Notes under the pieces: generated by a model | The model's database searches: none | Seen by the model: the letters and a program-made list of their open reading frames with translations, nothing else | What the model was told of the DNA's origin: nothing | Translations under genes and position numbers: made by a program | Shown: one piece after another, positions 7,856 to 19,600 of the stretch | How the letters are laid out: every line of letters begins with the position of its first letter | Numbering within the stretch: position 1 is the first letter of the stretch | NCBI RefSeq assembly: GCF_946478785.1 | Contig: NZ_CAMLDD010000001.1 | Coordinates: forward strand, 124,001 to 188,000 | Reading direction: 5' to 3' | DNA from: an uncultured Flavobacterium sp. | GTDB taxonomy: Bacteria > Bacteroidota > Bacteroidia > Flavobacteriales > Flavobacteriaceae | DNA: 64,000 nucleotides

Positions 7856-10431
7856 GCCAATTAAAAATCATAGATAAATTAACCGAGGACATATTTCATA
7901 ATGAATATTTTAAAATCTTATTCGATAAATCTTCTTTGATAAATGCTGAACAAACAATAAATAAGGAGATAAAAAGCATTCTTTCAAATAAAGAATTGAA
8001 AGATTCATTGCGATTTGCAGATATTCTTTCAAATTCTTTAGATTCATCAGCAAGAAACAGATCTTACCAGATTGTTACATTTCTTAATTATAGTTATTGT
8101 GATAACGAAATATATAGAACAATGTCAAAAGCTATATATTCAAAATTGGGTAATTTTCCCGCGGTAAGATATTTGGAAAACTTAAATTCAAATCATTCTT
8201 TAATTCCATTAGATCGGATGATTGAAGTGGAAGCAAAAAAGATAATCCAGCATGTTCCGGACTCCGAGAATCAGGTTTTTACTGATTCTCAATATTTTTT
8301 GTTTAAGAATTTAAGTTCAAGCCTGCGATATAGCTTTTCTGGTCCTACTTCAATGGGAAAATCATTTATAATAAAAGCTTTTATTAGAAAAGTTATAAAA
8401 AATATTCCTCCTGAAAATTTAGTTGTATTGGTTCCTACAAGAGCTTTAATTAATCAGTTTACAATTGATTTAAAAGGAGAATTACAAAGCATACTTGAAC
8501 GCTATAATTATAAAATTGCAACAAATTCCAATATTAGCGATCTACTGACAGAGGAAGTTCATAACTATATCCTCATTTTAACACCAGAAAGATTAATCAG
8601 TTATTTGTCGCAAAAAAACAATCCTCCAATTGGTTTTTTATTTGTAGATGAGGCCCATAAACTCGCACAGGAAAAGGATTCAAGAAGCATAACCACTTAT
8701 TCTGCTATTGAACGAACATTGAGTAAATATGGTAAAAATGTTAAGTTGTATTTCTCCTCGCCCAATGTTTCGAATCCGGAGGTTTTTTTGAATTTGTTTG
8801 GCAGTCAGACTAGCGATAATTATTTTCAAACAGATGAATCGCCTGTTTCTCAAAATTTATACTTTATCGACATAGTAAACGAAACTGTAGAACTAATTGA
8901 GAAAAATGATTTCAAAAAAATTGAGACAGAAAATTTTAATGAAAAATTTTCCACGATCAGTAGAGTGATAGATTATTTGGGGGAGAATTCGAATAATCTA
9001 ATTTATAATAACAGCAAACCAAAAACTATAAATGGAGCGGTTGATTTTGTAAAAAATAGAGATCACAAAAAAATAGAGATCACAACTGCCATTGCCAATG
9101 CCTCAAAACAAATTAGGGATTACATCCATAAAGATTATTTTTTGGCTGACTTAATAGAAAATGGGGTTGCTTACCATCATGGAAAACTCCCGCAATTATT
9201 GAGAAATCTTGTTGAAGATTTATATAAGAGTGAGGAAATCAGAAATGTATTCTGCACATCGACATTATTGGAGGGTGTTAATATGCCGACTAAAAACTTA
9301 TTTATCTTAAATAATAAAAATGGTTTAGGAAAATTGGAAGAAATTGATTTTTGGAATCTTACTGGCCGGGCAGGCAGATTAAATAAAGAATTATTTGGAA
9401 ATATCTACTGCATTAAACATGAGGATTGTACATGGGAAAATAAAAGTACTATTTTGCTCAAAAAGCCCATTACCTTAAAGCCTACAATTTTGACCAAAAT
9501 TGACAAGAATCTGCAGAAAATTGAAAAAATTTTATTAAACAAAAATATCAGTGGGACGGAAACTGAAAAAGAAATTTTAGACTACATAGCAAACATTATA
9601 TGTATCGATACTTTAGAAATCAGGTCTTCATACAAAAGCCCTGTTATTGAAAAACTTATCGAGAAAAATAAACAAAAAATAATTGACCTTGCAAAAAGCA
9701 TTACCAAGGATATAACTGTGCCCAGAGAAATTCTAAATGCAAACCAGTCAATCAATATTAGTAAACAGCAAAAAATTTTTAATATTTTAAAGGGAAGACA
9801 TTTAAAAAAGCAGGATATAAGACTTCCCAATACAGATATTTCGTATGCAGTTTGTTTGCGGATTCTGGAAAGTATGTATGATTTATATGAATGGGAAAAA
9901 GCTGAAAAAAAGCTTTCAAATAAGAATAGTATGAAATACTATGCTGTTATAATGAACCAATGGATGAATGGAATAACTTTAAATCAAATCATTGTTCAGT
10001 CTCTTAATTGGCATGATGAAAAATCCTTGCAGATACAAGTTGATTATAATGAATTTGCAGTATTTGAGAAAAATAATTTAAATCATATTAACATTGTTAT
10101 TGAAAAAATTATTGATGATATTGAATATGTCTTAAGGTTTTTGTTTGAAAAATATTTTAACCATTACTATCAAATAATAATAAACCTATTGGGTGAGGAA
10201 AATTCAGGAGAAAATTGGGCTACCCTTTTAGAATATGGTACTCAAAATAGAATTGTTATCGCACTACAAAATATGGGATTATCAAGACATACGGCAATGA
10301 CTATATATAATAAATGCAGATATGCGCTTAATATTCAAGATTCAAAGCTGGTATCAATTAGTAAAAGTGAAATACTTAAAAACTATAAAGAATCATCTAT
10401 TGAGTATCATGAAATAAATAATATGCTGTAA
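7852..10431 (+). CDS. hamB: HamB, SF2 helicase of the Hachiman system
   Basis: An 859-residue superfamily 2 helicase. Walker A is G-P-T-S-M-G-K-S at 164-171, the DEAH box is at 266-269, motif III S-S-P at 302-304, and motif VI T-G-R-A-G-R at about 504-509, so both RecA-like lobes are complete. A helical N-terminal region of about 130 residues and a long helical C-terminal part (after about 540) flank the motor. In Hachiman the helicase surveys DNA and releases HamA. Translational coupling to hamA supports the assignment. Length and motif set are as expected, and I see no frameshift. Confidence 0.93.
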   Translation: MSQLKIIDKLTEDIFHNEYFKILFDKSSLINAEQTINKEIKSILSNKELKDSLRFADILSNSLDSSARNRSYQIVTFLNYSYCDNEIYRTMSKAIYSKLGNFPAVRYLENLNSNHSLIPLDRMIEVEAKKIIQHVPDSENQVFTDSQYFLFKNLSSSLRYSFSGPTSMGKSFIIKAFIRKVIKNIPPENLVVLVPTRALINQFTIDLKGELQSILERYNYKIATNSNISDLLTEEVHNYILILTPERLISYLSQKNNPPIGFLFVDEAHKLAQEKDSRSITTYSAIERTLSKYGKNVKLYFSSPNVSNPEVFLNLFGSQTSDNYFQTDESPVSQNLYFIDIVNETVELIEKNDFKKIETENFNEKFSTISRVIDYLGENSNNLIYNNSKPKTINGAVDFVKNRDHKKIEITTAIANASKQIRDYIHKDYFLADLIENGVAYHHGKLPQLLRNLVEDLYKSEEIRNVFCTSTLLEGVNMPTKNLFILNNKNGLGKLEEIDFWNLTGRAGRLNKELFGNIYCIKHEDCTWENKSTILLKKPITLKPTILTKIDKNLQKIEKILLNKNISGTETEKEILDYIANIICIDTLEIRSSYKSPVIEKLIEKNKQKIIDLAKSITKDITVPREILNANQSINISKQQKIFNILKGRHLKKQDIRLPNTDISYAVCLRILESMYDLYEWEKAEKKLSNKNSMKYYAVIMNQWMNGITLNQIIVQSLNWHDEKSLQIQVDYNEFAVFEKNNLNHINIVIEKIIDDIEYVLRFLFEKYFNHYYQIIINLLGEENSGENWATLLEYGTQNRIVIALQNMGLSRHTAMTIYNKCRYALNIQDSKLVSISKSEILKNYKESSIEYHEINNML

Positions 10432-10528
10432 ATCTTGAGGTTAGTATAATGCATTAGTGAAACTCATAAATAAGAAATTATACTTACTACAATCAAAATA
10501 AAAAGATTCCTTTAATAACTTATATTTA

Positions 10529-12364
10529 ATGTCTAAGATTTTTAATTCAAAACCAGCTAGATTTCCAAACAATAATACTGAAGAATATAATTCAGTGATT
10601 AAATTATTGGATATTCTTGATAAATCTCGGATAAAACCAGATCCGAAATTAATAGATAAATTTCCTAACACAGATGGAGAGTTTACTATCGTGGATGAAA
10701 GCGATTACCCTATCGGTAAATGTGAATTACAAATAAAAACATTGCCAGACCATAATATTATTTCTCCAAAATATCAGTGCACTTTACCCTTTCTTTCACA
10801 TTGTGAAAATAGTTTGCTTCCAGTTATTCTTATCGCAGTAAATTATAATAATGAAAAAGCATATTGGATGCACTTTTATCGTAAAGATTTAATTGAAATT
10901 AATTCAAGGCTTAAAGGCGAATCTATAGTTGTAAATTTTCCTATTTTAAATGTGATTTCAAGGACAGATAAATCTTATGTAGACAGATGGACAGAAATTT
11001 TGAACACTTATATTCAAAAGAAGTTTGATTACGAGAACCTTCTTGAAAGATATAAAGAATTAGAAATCCTTCAAAAAACTATTGGTAAAATGGAGAAACC
11101 ATTTCATAGTATAAGTTCTGATGACTTGCATTGTCTAAATTTATTTATTGACACTCTAAATAATAATCTTGACAATGCTTTTAGCTCAATCAAAGAAATA
11201 TTGTATCATGGCTATTGGAAATTAAGCATTGTTTATTCAAAGTTTGAAAACACTAAACTTTCATATGCTATTGTCCCAATAAAATATGGAGACAATAACT
11301 TGCTTATCAAAGAAACTAAGTCCTTAACAGCTAAATATTCGTCTGATGTTGTGAAGTTAATTACAAATTATAATTTTGAGAATCCTATAAAGAACAACCC
11401 AATAGAATCTGCATTATTATTAATTAAAAAAGATACATTAGAGGTTATAAAAAAAAGGAATATTCGCCTTGTAAATATTCCTTTAAGCCAGGAATACATA
11501 ATTGATTTTTTTGACAAGTTTTATCAAGTTTTTCCTGAGATAAATTTAGATAGTGTAGAAATAATTGAATTGGTAAAATTACTTAATCTTTATTTACCAA
11601 TTTGGATAGAAGAATATCAGAAATCTGAAAATGAATCCTTTGATGAGCCAGTATTATTTGACATTGAAACTATGTTGTGGCATACATTTAATGAAGATTT
11701 AGAAAAGATTACTGTAACTGCAATTGAAAGGTACAAACAAGAAGAATTTAGTAAGATTGAAATTACTTATGCTAAACATGATTATGATGTTGTAAGGATT
11801 AGAGAATCTCTTGTTTTTTTATATAATCAGGGAATAAATTTTATTGAGAGACCTTATCCGGCTAGAGTTTACAAAGAATGTAGTTTTGCATGGGAGCTCT
11901 ATTCACCTGAATCAGCCTTTATTAAACTTAAGTTTGTTTATAAACAATTATTTAAAACTTATGATCAGTTTATTGAAGCATTTTTTCCTAATATTTTTAA
12001 GGAACTAAATTATTTTTCCACTTTTGACTTGCAAATTATCGACCTTATATATGATGATGATCAAATACAAAGGAGGGGGTCTCCGGGTATTCATATTTAT
12101 AATTTAAAAATAATCAAAGGCAAAACAAAACCAAAAATAGAATTTTATCTAAATTCTAAAGGATGTCCTCTTTCTTATACGGATCATTTTTTGGACAAGA
12201 AAAAAACTATTGAGGTGGATGGTAAAGTTTATAAATTAATATCAGGATCTTCGAGCAGTATGAGCTATTTTTTTGAAAAACATGCTCTAACAAAATCATT
12301 ATATGAGCTATTAAATGATAAATTTGAAGAATACTTCAAGAAAATTTCGACTGTAAAAAAATAA
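10529..12364 (+). CDS. DUF4365-like nuclease domain protein next to Hachiman
   Basis: A 611-residue protein. The N-terminal 125 residues look like a DUF4365-type PD-(D/E)xK domain: D-G-E at 49-51, then E-L-Q-I-K-T at 66-71, then a hydrophobic strand (L-P-V-I-L-I-A-V) and Y-W-M-H-F, which is the usual DUF4365 order. The remaining 480 residues are unrecognised, mixed alpha/beta, with no second motif that I can name. The gene starts 97 bp after hamB in the same direction and may be read through from it. It could be a stand-alone defence nuclease or an accessory of the Hachiman operon; neither is shown by the sequence. Codon use is as AT-rich as the flanking island genes. Confidence 0.75.
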   Translation: MSKIFNSKPARFPNNNTEEYNSVIKLLDILDKSRIKPDPKLIDKFPNTDGEFTIVDESDYPIGKCELQIKTLPDHNIISPKYQCTLPFLSHCENSLLPVILIAVNYNNEKAYWMHFYRKDLIEINSRLKGESIVVNFPILNVISRTDKSYVDRWTEILNTYIQKKFDYENLLERYKELEILQKTIGKMEKPFHSISSDDLHCLNLFIDTLNNNLDNAFSSIKEILYHGYWKLSIVYSKFENTKLSYAIVPIKYGDNNLLIKETKSLTAKYSSDVVKLITNYNFENPIKNNPIESALLLIKKDTLEVIKKRNIRLVNIPLSQEYIIDFFDKFYQVFPEINLDSVEIIELVKLLNLYLPIWIEEYQKSENESFDEPVLFDIETMLWHTFNEDLEKITVTAIERYKQEEFSKIEITYAKHDYDVVRIRESLVFLYNQGINFIERPYPARVYKECSFAWELYSPESAFIKLKFVYKQLFKTYDQFIEAFFPNIFKELNYFSTFDLQIIDLIYDDDQIQRRGSPGIHIYNLKIIKGKTKPKIEFYLNSKGCPLSYTDHFLDKKKTIEVDGKVYKLISGSSSSMSYFFEKHALTKSLYELLNDKFEEYFKKISTVKK

Positions 12365-12549
12365 CCAGACATAAGCTTTACCAATAATTTATAGAGAAAT
12401 AAATCTGACAATCTGACTGATTACTATTATTATAAAAGATTTTGATACAGGACAGTAATTAAAAATTAGTTTTAAATTAGCATGAGCAAAAACATTTAAT
12501 TATGATAAATCTTGCTACTGGATTATAATTAAAATAATATGATCGCTAA

Positions 12550-13464
12550 ATGCTGAATATAACTTTAGATACGTGTGTATGGCTCCAACTTCTACAGATA
12601 GATTTCCAAAATGAGGATAATTATTTAGAGGAAATTTGCTACTGGATAGAAAATGGACATTTAAAACATATAGTGCCAACAAACATTATTGATGAATGGA
12701 ATAGGCACAAAAATGGCTACCAGAACGAAATTGTCACTTACTTTAAAAAGAAAGAGAAAGACAATATATATATGTTTAAGCACAATTCAGAAATGGCATC
12801 TACATATAAACCTGAGGAAATTGAAAAAAATGTGCAAAAAAGAATTGAAAGAATTGATCTCATATTTTCATTGTATTCTGAAAAGGCGCCATATGATGAT
12901 TTAATTCTGATAGAATCGGGTATTAGAAATCTCAAAAAAGTTGCGCCTAATCATGCGGGAGATAGCTATAGAGATACTGTAAATATTTTAAGCTTAATGT
13001 CATATTTGAAAAATAAAGAATATAAAAATTCAATTTTCACAACGCTGAATTATAAAGATTTTTGTGCAGATAGTAGACATCGTTTTGATTTACATGATGG
13101 TTTAAAAACGGAATTCAAAAGTGCAGATTTGACATATGAATATTTTGGAGAAAATGAAGTTTTTGGTACAAAATTTTTTAATATTTTGCGAAAAGAACTT
13201 AAGCATTATGATTTTCAAGTTTACTTGAAAGACAAGAAGGACAAAGAAGAATCCGCGTTACTTACAACAAAGAAGTCTAGTCTAACAACTCCAATTTTAC
13301 ATCCTGATTCAGATTATCTTGAAAATATTAGATATATCGATTTGATTCTAATGAAAAAGCAGCCCACTTCTTTTGAGCAAGATTTAATTAAATCTTTAGT
13401 AACTAGACATGAAAGTTACAAGCAATATTTTTTAAATAATATAGGTAGTAATGGGTTGGTTTAA
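12550..13464 (+). CDS. PIN-domain protein (DUF4935-like), likely RNase
   Basis: A 304-residue protein with an N-terminal PIN fold. Acidic residues appear in the expected order: D7 in the first strand (L-D-T-C-V-W), E49 in the I-I-D-E-W-N-R-H-K helix, D138 and D142 in G-D-S-Y-R-D, and D169 after a strand (F-T-T-L-N-Y-K-D-F). This pattern fits DUF4935-type PIN proteins, which are metal-dependent RNases. Residues after 215 form a helical tail of unknown role. Its last 14 bp overlap the next gene, which is out of frame, so the two are translationally coupled. No small antitoxin lies upstream, so this is not a VapBC pair; the 999-residue partner is the likely regulator or scaffold. Confidence 0.8.
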   Translation: MLNITLDTCVWLQLLQIDFQNEDNYLEEICYWIENGHLKHIVPTNIIDEWNRHKNGYQNEIVTYFKKKEKDNIYMFKHNSEMASTYKPEEIEKNVQKRIERIDLIFSLYSEKAPYDDLILIESGIRNLKKVAPNHAGDSYRDTVNILSLMSYLKNKEYKNSIFTTLNYKDFCADSRHRFDLHDGLKTEFKSADLTYEYFGENEVFGTKFFNILRKELKHYDFQVYLKDKKDKEESALLTTKKSSLTTPILHPDSDYLENIRYIDLILMKKQPTSFEQDLIKSLVTRHESYKQYFLNNIGSNGLV

Positions 13465-16450
13465 TTTTTTAAAAGTAGAAGGTTTTTTTGATCCAGAAAG
13501 TAATCCGGATCCAATTCAAGATTCCAAAGGATTTCAAATTCCTTACTGGGAATCTTTATCTTATTTGGAAAAATTATCTATTCAAATTAAAGATGGAAAG
13601 GAAATGAATCTCATTGATGGATTAATTGATGTTATTAAAAATGTTTCTGAAAATCCAAAAGATAACTATAAAACATGGTATTGGTTTATTAAAATTTTAG
13701 GTAACATTCCAAATGAAAAAGTTTCTATTGAGATTTTAAATTTTATACCTGTTTGGCTTTCTGGGAATTTTGACACGATGCTTCAAACCTCTGAAATATG
13801 TGATAATCTTCTTCCTAAATTTTTAAACGAAGAACCAACTTCAGTTGATATTCAAAAAGCTGATATAATTCTTAATCATATTTTTCAAGTCGAAAAAAAA
13901 GGGGAAGTTAATAACAACTCTTTGGATGGTGAGGGAGAAAGTTATCGTTCTAGATCATATCTATATTTTTTGGCTGATAAATTTGAAAAAAAAGAGCTTA
14001 CCACTAAAGTTATAAAATATTGTTCCGATAGTTTTATTTTAGAGCTGGGCAGAACTTTAAAGTTTCTATTACTGGATTATCCAAAAGGAATAAATTCTAT
14101 AATAAAAGATGCTGACAAGAATTACGAAATTAAAATTCTGATTAAAGAGCAAAATCTTTCTATAATAATAAAATTAGAAAATAGTAAAAGTGAAGACAAA
14201 ACCGCTAACATTTTAAATTGGGAAGATAAAGACAAGAATTTATTGAAAGAAGAAATTGTTTCAGTAATGAAAAAACATGAAATCAATTATGTACCAAATG
14301 AAGAAAATGATGATACATTTCAAAGACTAAAGTTTGCCCTGGAAACAGATCTTTCCTCTGCTTTTGGATTTGATAGTATTAGAAAGCTGGATAGTCTACA
14401 TTCGAACAATGAAAAATTAATAACTGTTTTTGGAATAATTTTCAGGGATTTACTTAATGAAAAAGCAAAACAGAACGCACAGGAAGCAATATTACTGTTA
14501 GAAACTTTTTGCTATGATAAAAGATATAATCTTCCTTTTTACAAAAGAATTGCATTATTTGTGATTTGTGAAAATTGGAATATAATGAAATCTTTATTTT
14601 GGAAATTGCTGAATGTAAATGATGATATTTTTCATTTCTTCTCTCGACATGAATACCAAAAAGAACTGTTTGACTTACTTCGAAGAAATCAACAGGACTT
14701 TGCAGTAGACGAGATAGAAATTCTTAAGGCAATAATTAAAGAAGGAGAGCAAAATGAAATTATTGAACGGGAAAACCGGAAAGAATATTGGCAACTCAGT
14801 TGGTATTCTGCATTAAAAGACATTCAACCATTTAACGGCGAGTATTTGTTCCTGTCAAAAGCTTTAAATTTAACAAGTGAACACTACGAGACGTTGGGAG
14901 AAATTCAAATTCGAAGCGGTTCTGTTTCACCAATTTTAAAGGAAGATTTACTAGTAAAAACTAACTTAGAAATCGTAGAATATATAAGACTTTTCAGGCC
15001 TGAAAAAGCTTGGGGAAGTCCGACTATAAAGGGATTGTCTGATGTATTGAAAGGTGCTGTTGAATATGATCCTTATAAATTTTCGAATGAAATAGAATTA
15101 TATTTTGATGTTCCAAACATCTATTCTTATAGTATTATAAATGGTTTTGAAGAAGCATGGAAGCGGCAAATAGCATTTGATGTAGAAAAGCTTCTTCATT
15201 ATTGCTTGCATATAGTTACCAATGAAAAGTTTTATTTAGACGACGAAAAAGAAGAAGGTTTTTATGATTATGGTTTCGATTTAGTAGTTGGCTCTGTTGC
15301 TCATTTACTTACAGAAGGCTTACAACATGATAAAAATGCCTTTGAAATAGGATTAATGCCTGTTGTTAAAGAAATCATCGTAGTTATAGTAAAGAATTTA
15401 AAAATTGATAATGAAGTCCAAATTAGAAATATGGATTATCCACTTCATTTACTTAATTCTGTTGCTGGAAAATCATTAAAATCATTATTGGATTATTCAC
15501 TTAGAAGAGCACGAAATCTTGCGAAAGGCGAAGATAATAAGTTGGAAGTAGATATATCAGATCTATTTGAAATTACATTGAATAAAGGAATAATTGATGG
15601 CTATATATTGCAGGGAATGTATTTTGAGCAGTTCTACTTTTTAAATAAGGGCTGGATAATAAATCAAGTCCAAAAATATTATGAATTGGAAGAAAAAAAA
15701 TGGCTTGCTTTTATGGGCGGAGTTGTATTTGGAAAGCCTCCTTTTAATGAAGAACTCTATAAAGTCTTTTATTCTCACTATGAAAGAGCCATTCAAGAAA
15801 ATGTAACATTTAATGGTTTGCGTAATAATGGTTTAGTAAGACACTTAACAACATTTTATTTTTGGGAATTTGAAACTTTATCTCCAGATAGTTTAATAAT
15901 CAAATTTATAGAAAATACTTCTGCAGAAGCTGTAAGTTCATTAATTAATTTTGTTTGGCAACAAAAAAACTATGAAAACAGTTTGTCTGAAATAGAACGA
16001 TATAATTTTCAAAAAAATATTTTAGGATTATGGGAGTATTTAGTATTTAAATATGAGAATTCTAACAATGAAAATGAGCAAAAGAATCTTTCTTTACTAA
16101 TGAAATGGATTGTGTTTGCTCCCGAACTTACTGAAAGTTATAAAATACTCATCTTAAAATCCTGTAATGATATTGACAATCGTTTCAGACATCAATTACT
16201 CGAAAAGCTTGTATCGCTTAAATATAAAGGAAATCCACATATAATCGCAAAATCAATTGCAGAAATAATTTCAGCTCTCAGTTTTAAAAATTACATTGAC
16301 AAAAGAGAACAAGATCCAATTAAGGATTTAATTTTATTTCTTTTTGAATATGATCAAAAATCTGTAGCATCGGAATTTTGTAATAACCTTGCTTCCGTTC
16401 ATCAACAATTTTTTCTAAGAGAAATATATGAAACTAAAATGATGTTGTAA
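13451..16450 (+). CDS. 999-residue helical protein of unknown family, coupled to the PIN gene
   Basis: A very large, soluble, Glu/Lys/Leu-rich protein. I do not recognise a family. Successive amphipathic helices run through nearly the whole length (for example around 90-160, 320-420, 600-760 and 850-990), which resembles an alpha-solenoid or HEAT-like scaffold, but I cannot define individual repeats. There is no P-loop, no nuclease motif and no membrane segment. The start codon lies inside the end of the PIN gene (14 bp overlap), which implies a fixed two-protein system. It sits between Hachiman and a helicase-nuclease in a defence island, so a defence role is plausible by association only. 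Confidence 0.75.
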   Translation: MGWFNFLKVEGFFDPESNPDPIQDSKGFQIPYWESLSYLEKLSIQIKDGKEMNLIDGLIDVIKNVSENPKDNYKTWYWFIKILGNIPNEKVSIEILNFIPVWLSGNFDTMLQTSEICDNLLPKFLNEEPTSVDIQKADIILNHIFQVEKKGEVNNNSLDGEGESYRSRSYLYFLADKFEKKELTTKVIKYCSDSFILELGRTLKFLLLDYPKGINSIIKDADKNYEIKILIKEQNLSIIIKLENSKSEDKTANILNWEDKDKNLLKEEIVSVMKKHEINYVPNEENDDTFQRLKFALETDLSSAFGFDSIRKLDSLHSNNEKLITVFGIIFRDLLNEKAKQNAQEAILLLETFCYDKRYNLPFYKRIALFVICENWNIMKSLFWKLLNVNDDIFHFFSRHEYQKELFDLLRRNQQDFAVDEIEILKAIIKEGEQNEIIERENRKEYWQLSWYSALKDIQPFNGEYLFLSKALNLTSEHYETLGEIQIRSGSVSPILKEDLLVKTNLEIVEYIRLFRPEKAWGSPTIKGLSDVLKGAVEYDPYKFSNEIELYFDVPNIYSYSIINGFEEAWKRQIAFDVEKLLHYCLHIVTNEKFYLDDEKEEGFYDYGFDLVVGSVAHLLTEGLQHDKNAFEIGLMPVVKEIIVVIVKNLKIDNEVQIRNMDYPLHLLNSVAGKSLKSLLDYSLRRARNLAKGEDNKLEVDISDLFEITLNKGIIDGYILQGMYFEQFYFLNKGWIINQVQKYYELEEKKWLAFMGGVVFGKPPFNEELYKVFYSHYERAIQENVTFNGLRNNGLVRHLTTFYFWEFETLSPDSLIIKFIENTSAEAVSSLINFVWQQKNYENSLSEIERYNFQKNILGLWEYLVFKYENSNNENEQKNLSLLMKWIVFAPELTESYKILILKSCNDIDNRFRHQLLEKLVSLKYKGNPHIIAKSIAEIISALSFKNYIDKREQDPIKDLILFLFEYDQKSVASEFCNNLASVHQQFFLREIYETKMML

Positions 16451-16647
16451 AATTATTATAAAGATTAGATTATCGAAACAGAACTACATTCCCAGAAGTT
16501 ATTTTTTTTGATATGATATTTGAATGGTAATATGGATTTCCGTAGTTATCAGAATGTTTATATAGTTAAGTTTGTATAAATTGTTAGTTTTTAATGATTT
16601 AATAAGTTGAAGAATAATGTAATAGTTCGAATTTAATTTTATATAAT

Positions 16648-19600
16648 ATGGAAATAATTCTACCTTCTTTAGAGTGTACTCTCTACCAAAAAATTGGAGA
16701 CAAAAATATTGTAAAGCAGCTTTTGGTTCCGATGCAAGCTATAACGTTAAATATAATCGAAGAAAATCGGTTTTATTTATTAATAGAAGATAATGGATAT
16801 AAAATTTGTTTGACTACAAAAAAGCAGTACGTACCTCCTGAAATTGAATATGCTCTTTTGACTAATATTCTTCCAAGTAAACAAAGAATTGAAAAGGGGG
16901 AAATAATAATAAAGCGGTGGTTAAAACATACTTCATTTAAAGAGTATACGCCAAGAGAAATTGCAGAGTCATGGAAAAATGACTTCATGTATAAGGAAGA
17001 AGATGAGACCACACCAGGTTTAAGACAGCCTCAAATTGCAGCTCTGCATATGATTATGGGGCATTTAAAGATCCCTGTTGATGCAGCCACCGTGGTTATG
17101 CCGACAGGTACAGGTAAAACGGAAACAATGCTAGCCACTTTAGTGGCTAATAGATGTGAGAAACTTTTAGTAACTGTACCTTCCGATTCATTACGCAATC
17201 AGATTGGCGGGAAGTTTTTCACTTTAGGTCTTCTAAAACAATTTGGTGTTGTTGGTGATAAGTCTTTGTACCCAATTACAGGGGTTATTAAAAATAAATT
17301 CGAAAATCTCAAAGAAGCAGGTGAATTTATCGAGAAATGTAATGTAGTAGTAACTACAATGAGCTGGCTTACTAACCAGGATAATGATACTCAAACCTTT
17401 TTCGCTGAAACTTTCAGCCATGTATTTATTGATGAAGCTCATCATGTTAAAGCTTCTTCTTGGAATGAATTTAGAAATAAATTTGATAGCGAAAAGATAA
17501 TTCAATTTACTGCGACTCCATTTAGGAATGATGGCAAAAGATTAGATGGTAAAATTATTTCTAATTTTCCTTTAAAAAAGGCTCAGGAGCAAGGCTATTA
17601 CAAGAAAATAGAATTTATTTCTATTCGCGAATATGAGAAACAAAAGGCAGATCAGGAAATTGCTAAAGTGGCTGTTGAACGTCTGCGCTTGGATTTAGCA
17701 AATTCTTACAATCACATTCTTATGGCGCGTTGTTCTACGAAAGATCGTGCAAAAGAGATTTTTAAACTTTACGAAATTCACAAAGATCTTAACCCTGTAG
17801 TAATATATTCTGGGGTATCGAATTTAAGAGAGGTTTATGACATTATACTTGAGAAAAGAACAAGAATAATTGTGTGCGTTGATATGCTTGGTGAAGGTTT
17901 TGACTTGCCTGAATTAAAAATAGCTGCATTTCATGATATTCGAAAAAGTCTTCCTATTACGCTGCAGCTGGCGGGGCGTTTTACAAGAACGAAGTATGAT
18001 GAAGAGCTGGGGAACGCATCTTTTATAGCCAATATAGCAGATCTTGAAGTAAGAGCTGAATTAGCAGATTTGTATGCTACTGATGCTGACTGGAACGAAA
18101 TTCTATCAGACACGAGTTCAGGTAGAGTAAATGAACAGGTGGAGTTCAAGGATTTTATGAGTGGTTTTAAGAAATTGAATAATACAAGTATTCCTTTTCA
18201 AAATATTAAACCCAAACTAAGTGCAGTAGTTTATAGAAATAAAACTTCTGATTGGTTTCCTAATAATTTCCGTGAAGGAATTTCTGGTTATGAAGATTTT
18301 GAATTTAAATTTGATGATTTAAACAGAGATCATAACATGCTGGTTATAGTTACGGGAAAAAGATTTGATGTAGAATGGGTACACGATAAAAGAGAGATTT
18401 ATGATATCCAATGGGATATAATTATCGTTTATTGGGAGACTAAAAATAACCTTCTGTTTATAAATAGTTCTGACAATGGAAGTCTTTACAACGACTTAGC
18501 TGAGGCAATAATAGGTGATAAAGCGGAGTTAGTCAAAGGGATAGACGTTTTTAAATCTTTTCATAATATAAAAAGAGTCAAGCTTCAAAATGTTGGATTG
18601 AGACAGTTTTTGGGCAAAAATATTCGTTTTAGGATGATGGTAGGGAGTGATGTCGGGGAGGCATTAAGTCTTGCGGAAAAACAAAGAGGAGAAAAGGCTT
18701 TTGTAATGGGAACCGGTTTTGAAATTGGTAATCCTGTTAATATTGGCGCTTCTTATAAAGGCAGAATTTGGACAAGGCTTCAAGGAGATTTGAAACAGTT
18801 TAAAAAATGGTGTATTGCATTGGGAGATAAACTGATTGATGAAGATATTGATCCAAATCAGATCCTTAGAGAAACACTTATTCCAACTCTTAGAACAGAG
18901 CTTCCGGAAATTTTCCCAGTATGGATTGATTGGGATACGGATATCTATTTAGATACTGAAACAAAATATGGCTTCATAATAGATGGAAGTAAATTTGATT
19001 TGTCAAATATAGAATTAGGTCTGGTCAATCCATCAATTGGTGGTGATTTGTATTTTTCTGTTGTAACTGAATTTCATGTGATTATTTTTAAATTTGAATT
19101 ATTTGAAAAAATAGATGGTGAAGATTCTTTCGCTGATTTTAAGATTACTCAACAATCATCGGAAGTAGTAGAAGTACAATATGGTCGCTCTAAGCTTAGT
19201 GGAGCAGATTTTTTTGAAAAATTTATTCCTACTGTTTGGTTTGCAGATGGTTCAGCTCTTACAGGTAATGAATATTATGAGTTAAAACAGCAGATAGGGA
19301 TTTATTCAAAGGACGAATTAATAGCCTGGAATTGGGATGGCGTGAATTTAAGTAATGAATCGCAGGGTGTTAGTCCCAAGAAAACAGATTCTATTCAATA
19401 TAAAGTTATTAATAGATTAAAACAAGATGACTACGATATTATATACGATGATGATTATTCAGGTGAGATTGCTGATATTGTTACTATAAAAGCTAATAAT
19501 GATAAGATTGAAATAAAGTTTTATCATCTGAAATTTGCTTTAGATGGCGTTATAAGTAATCAAATTAAGAACTTTTATGAGGTTTGCGGACAAGCACAAA

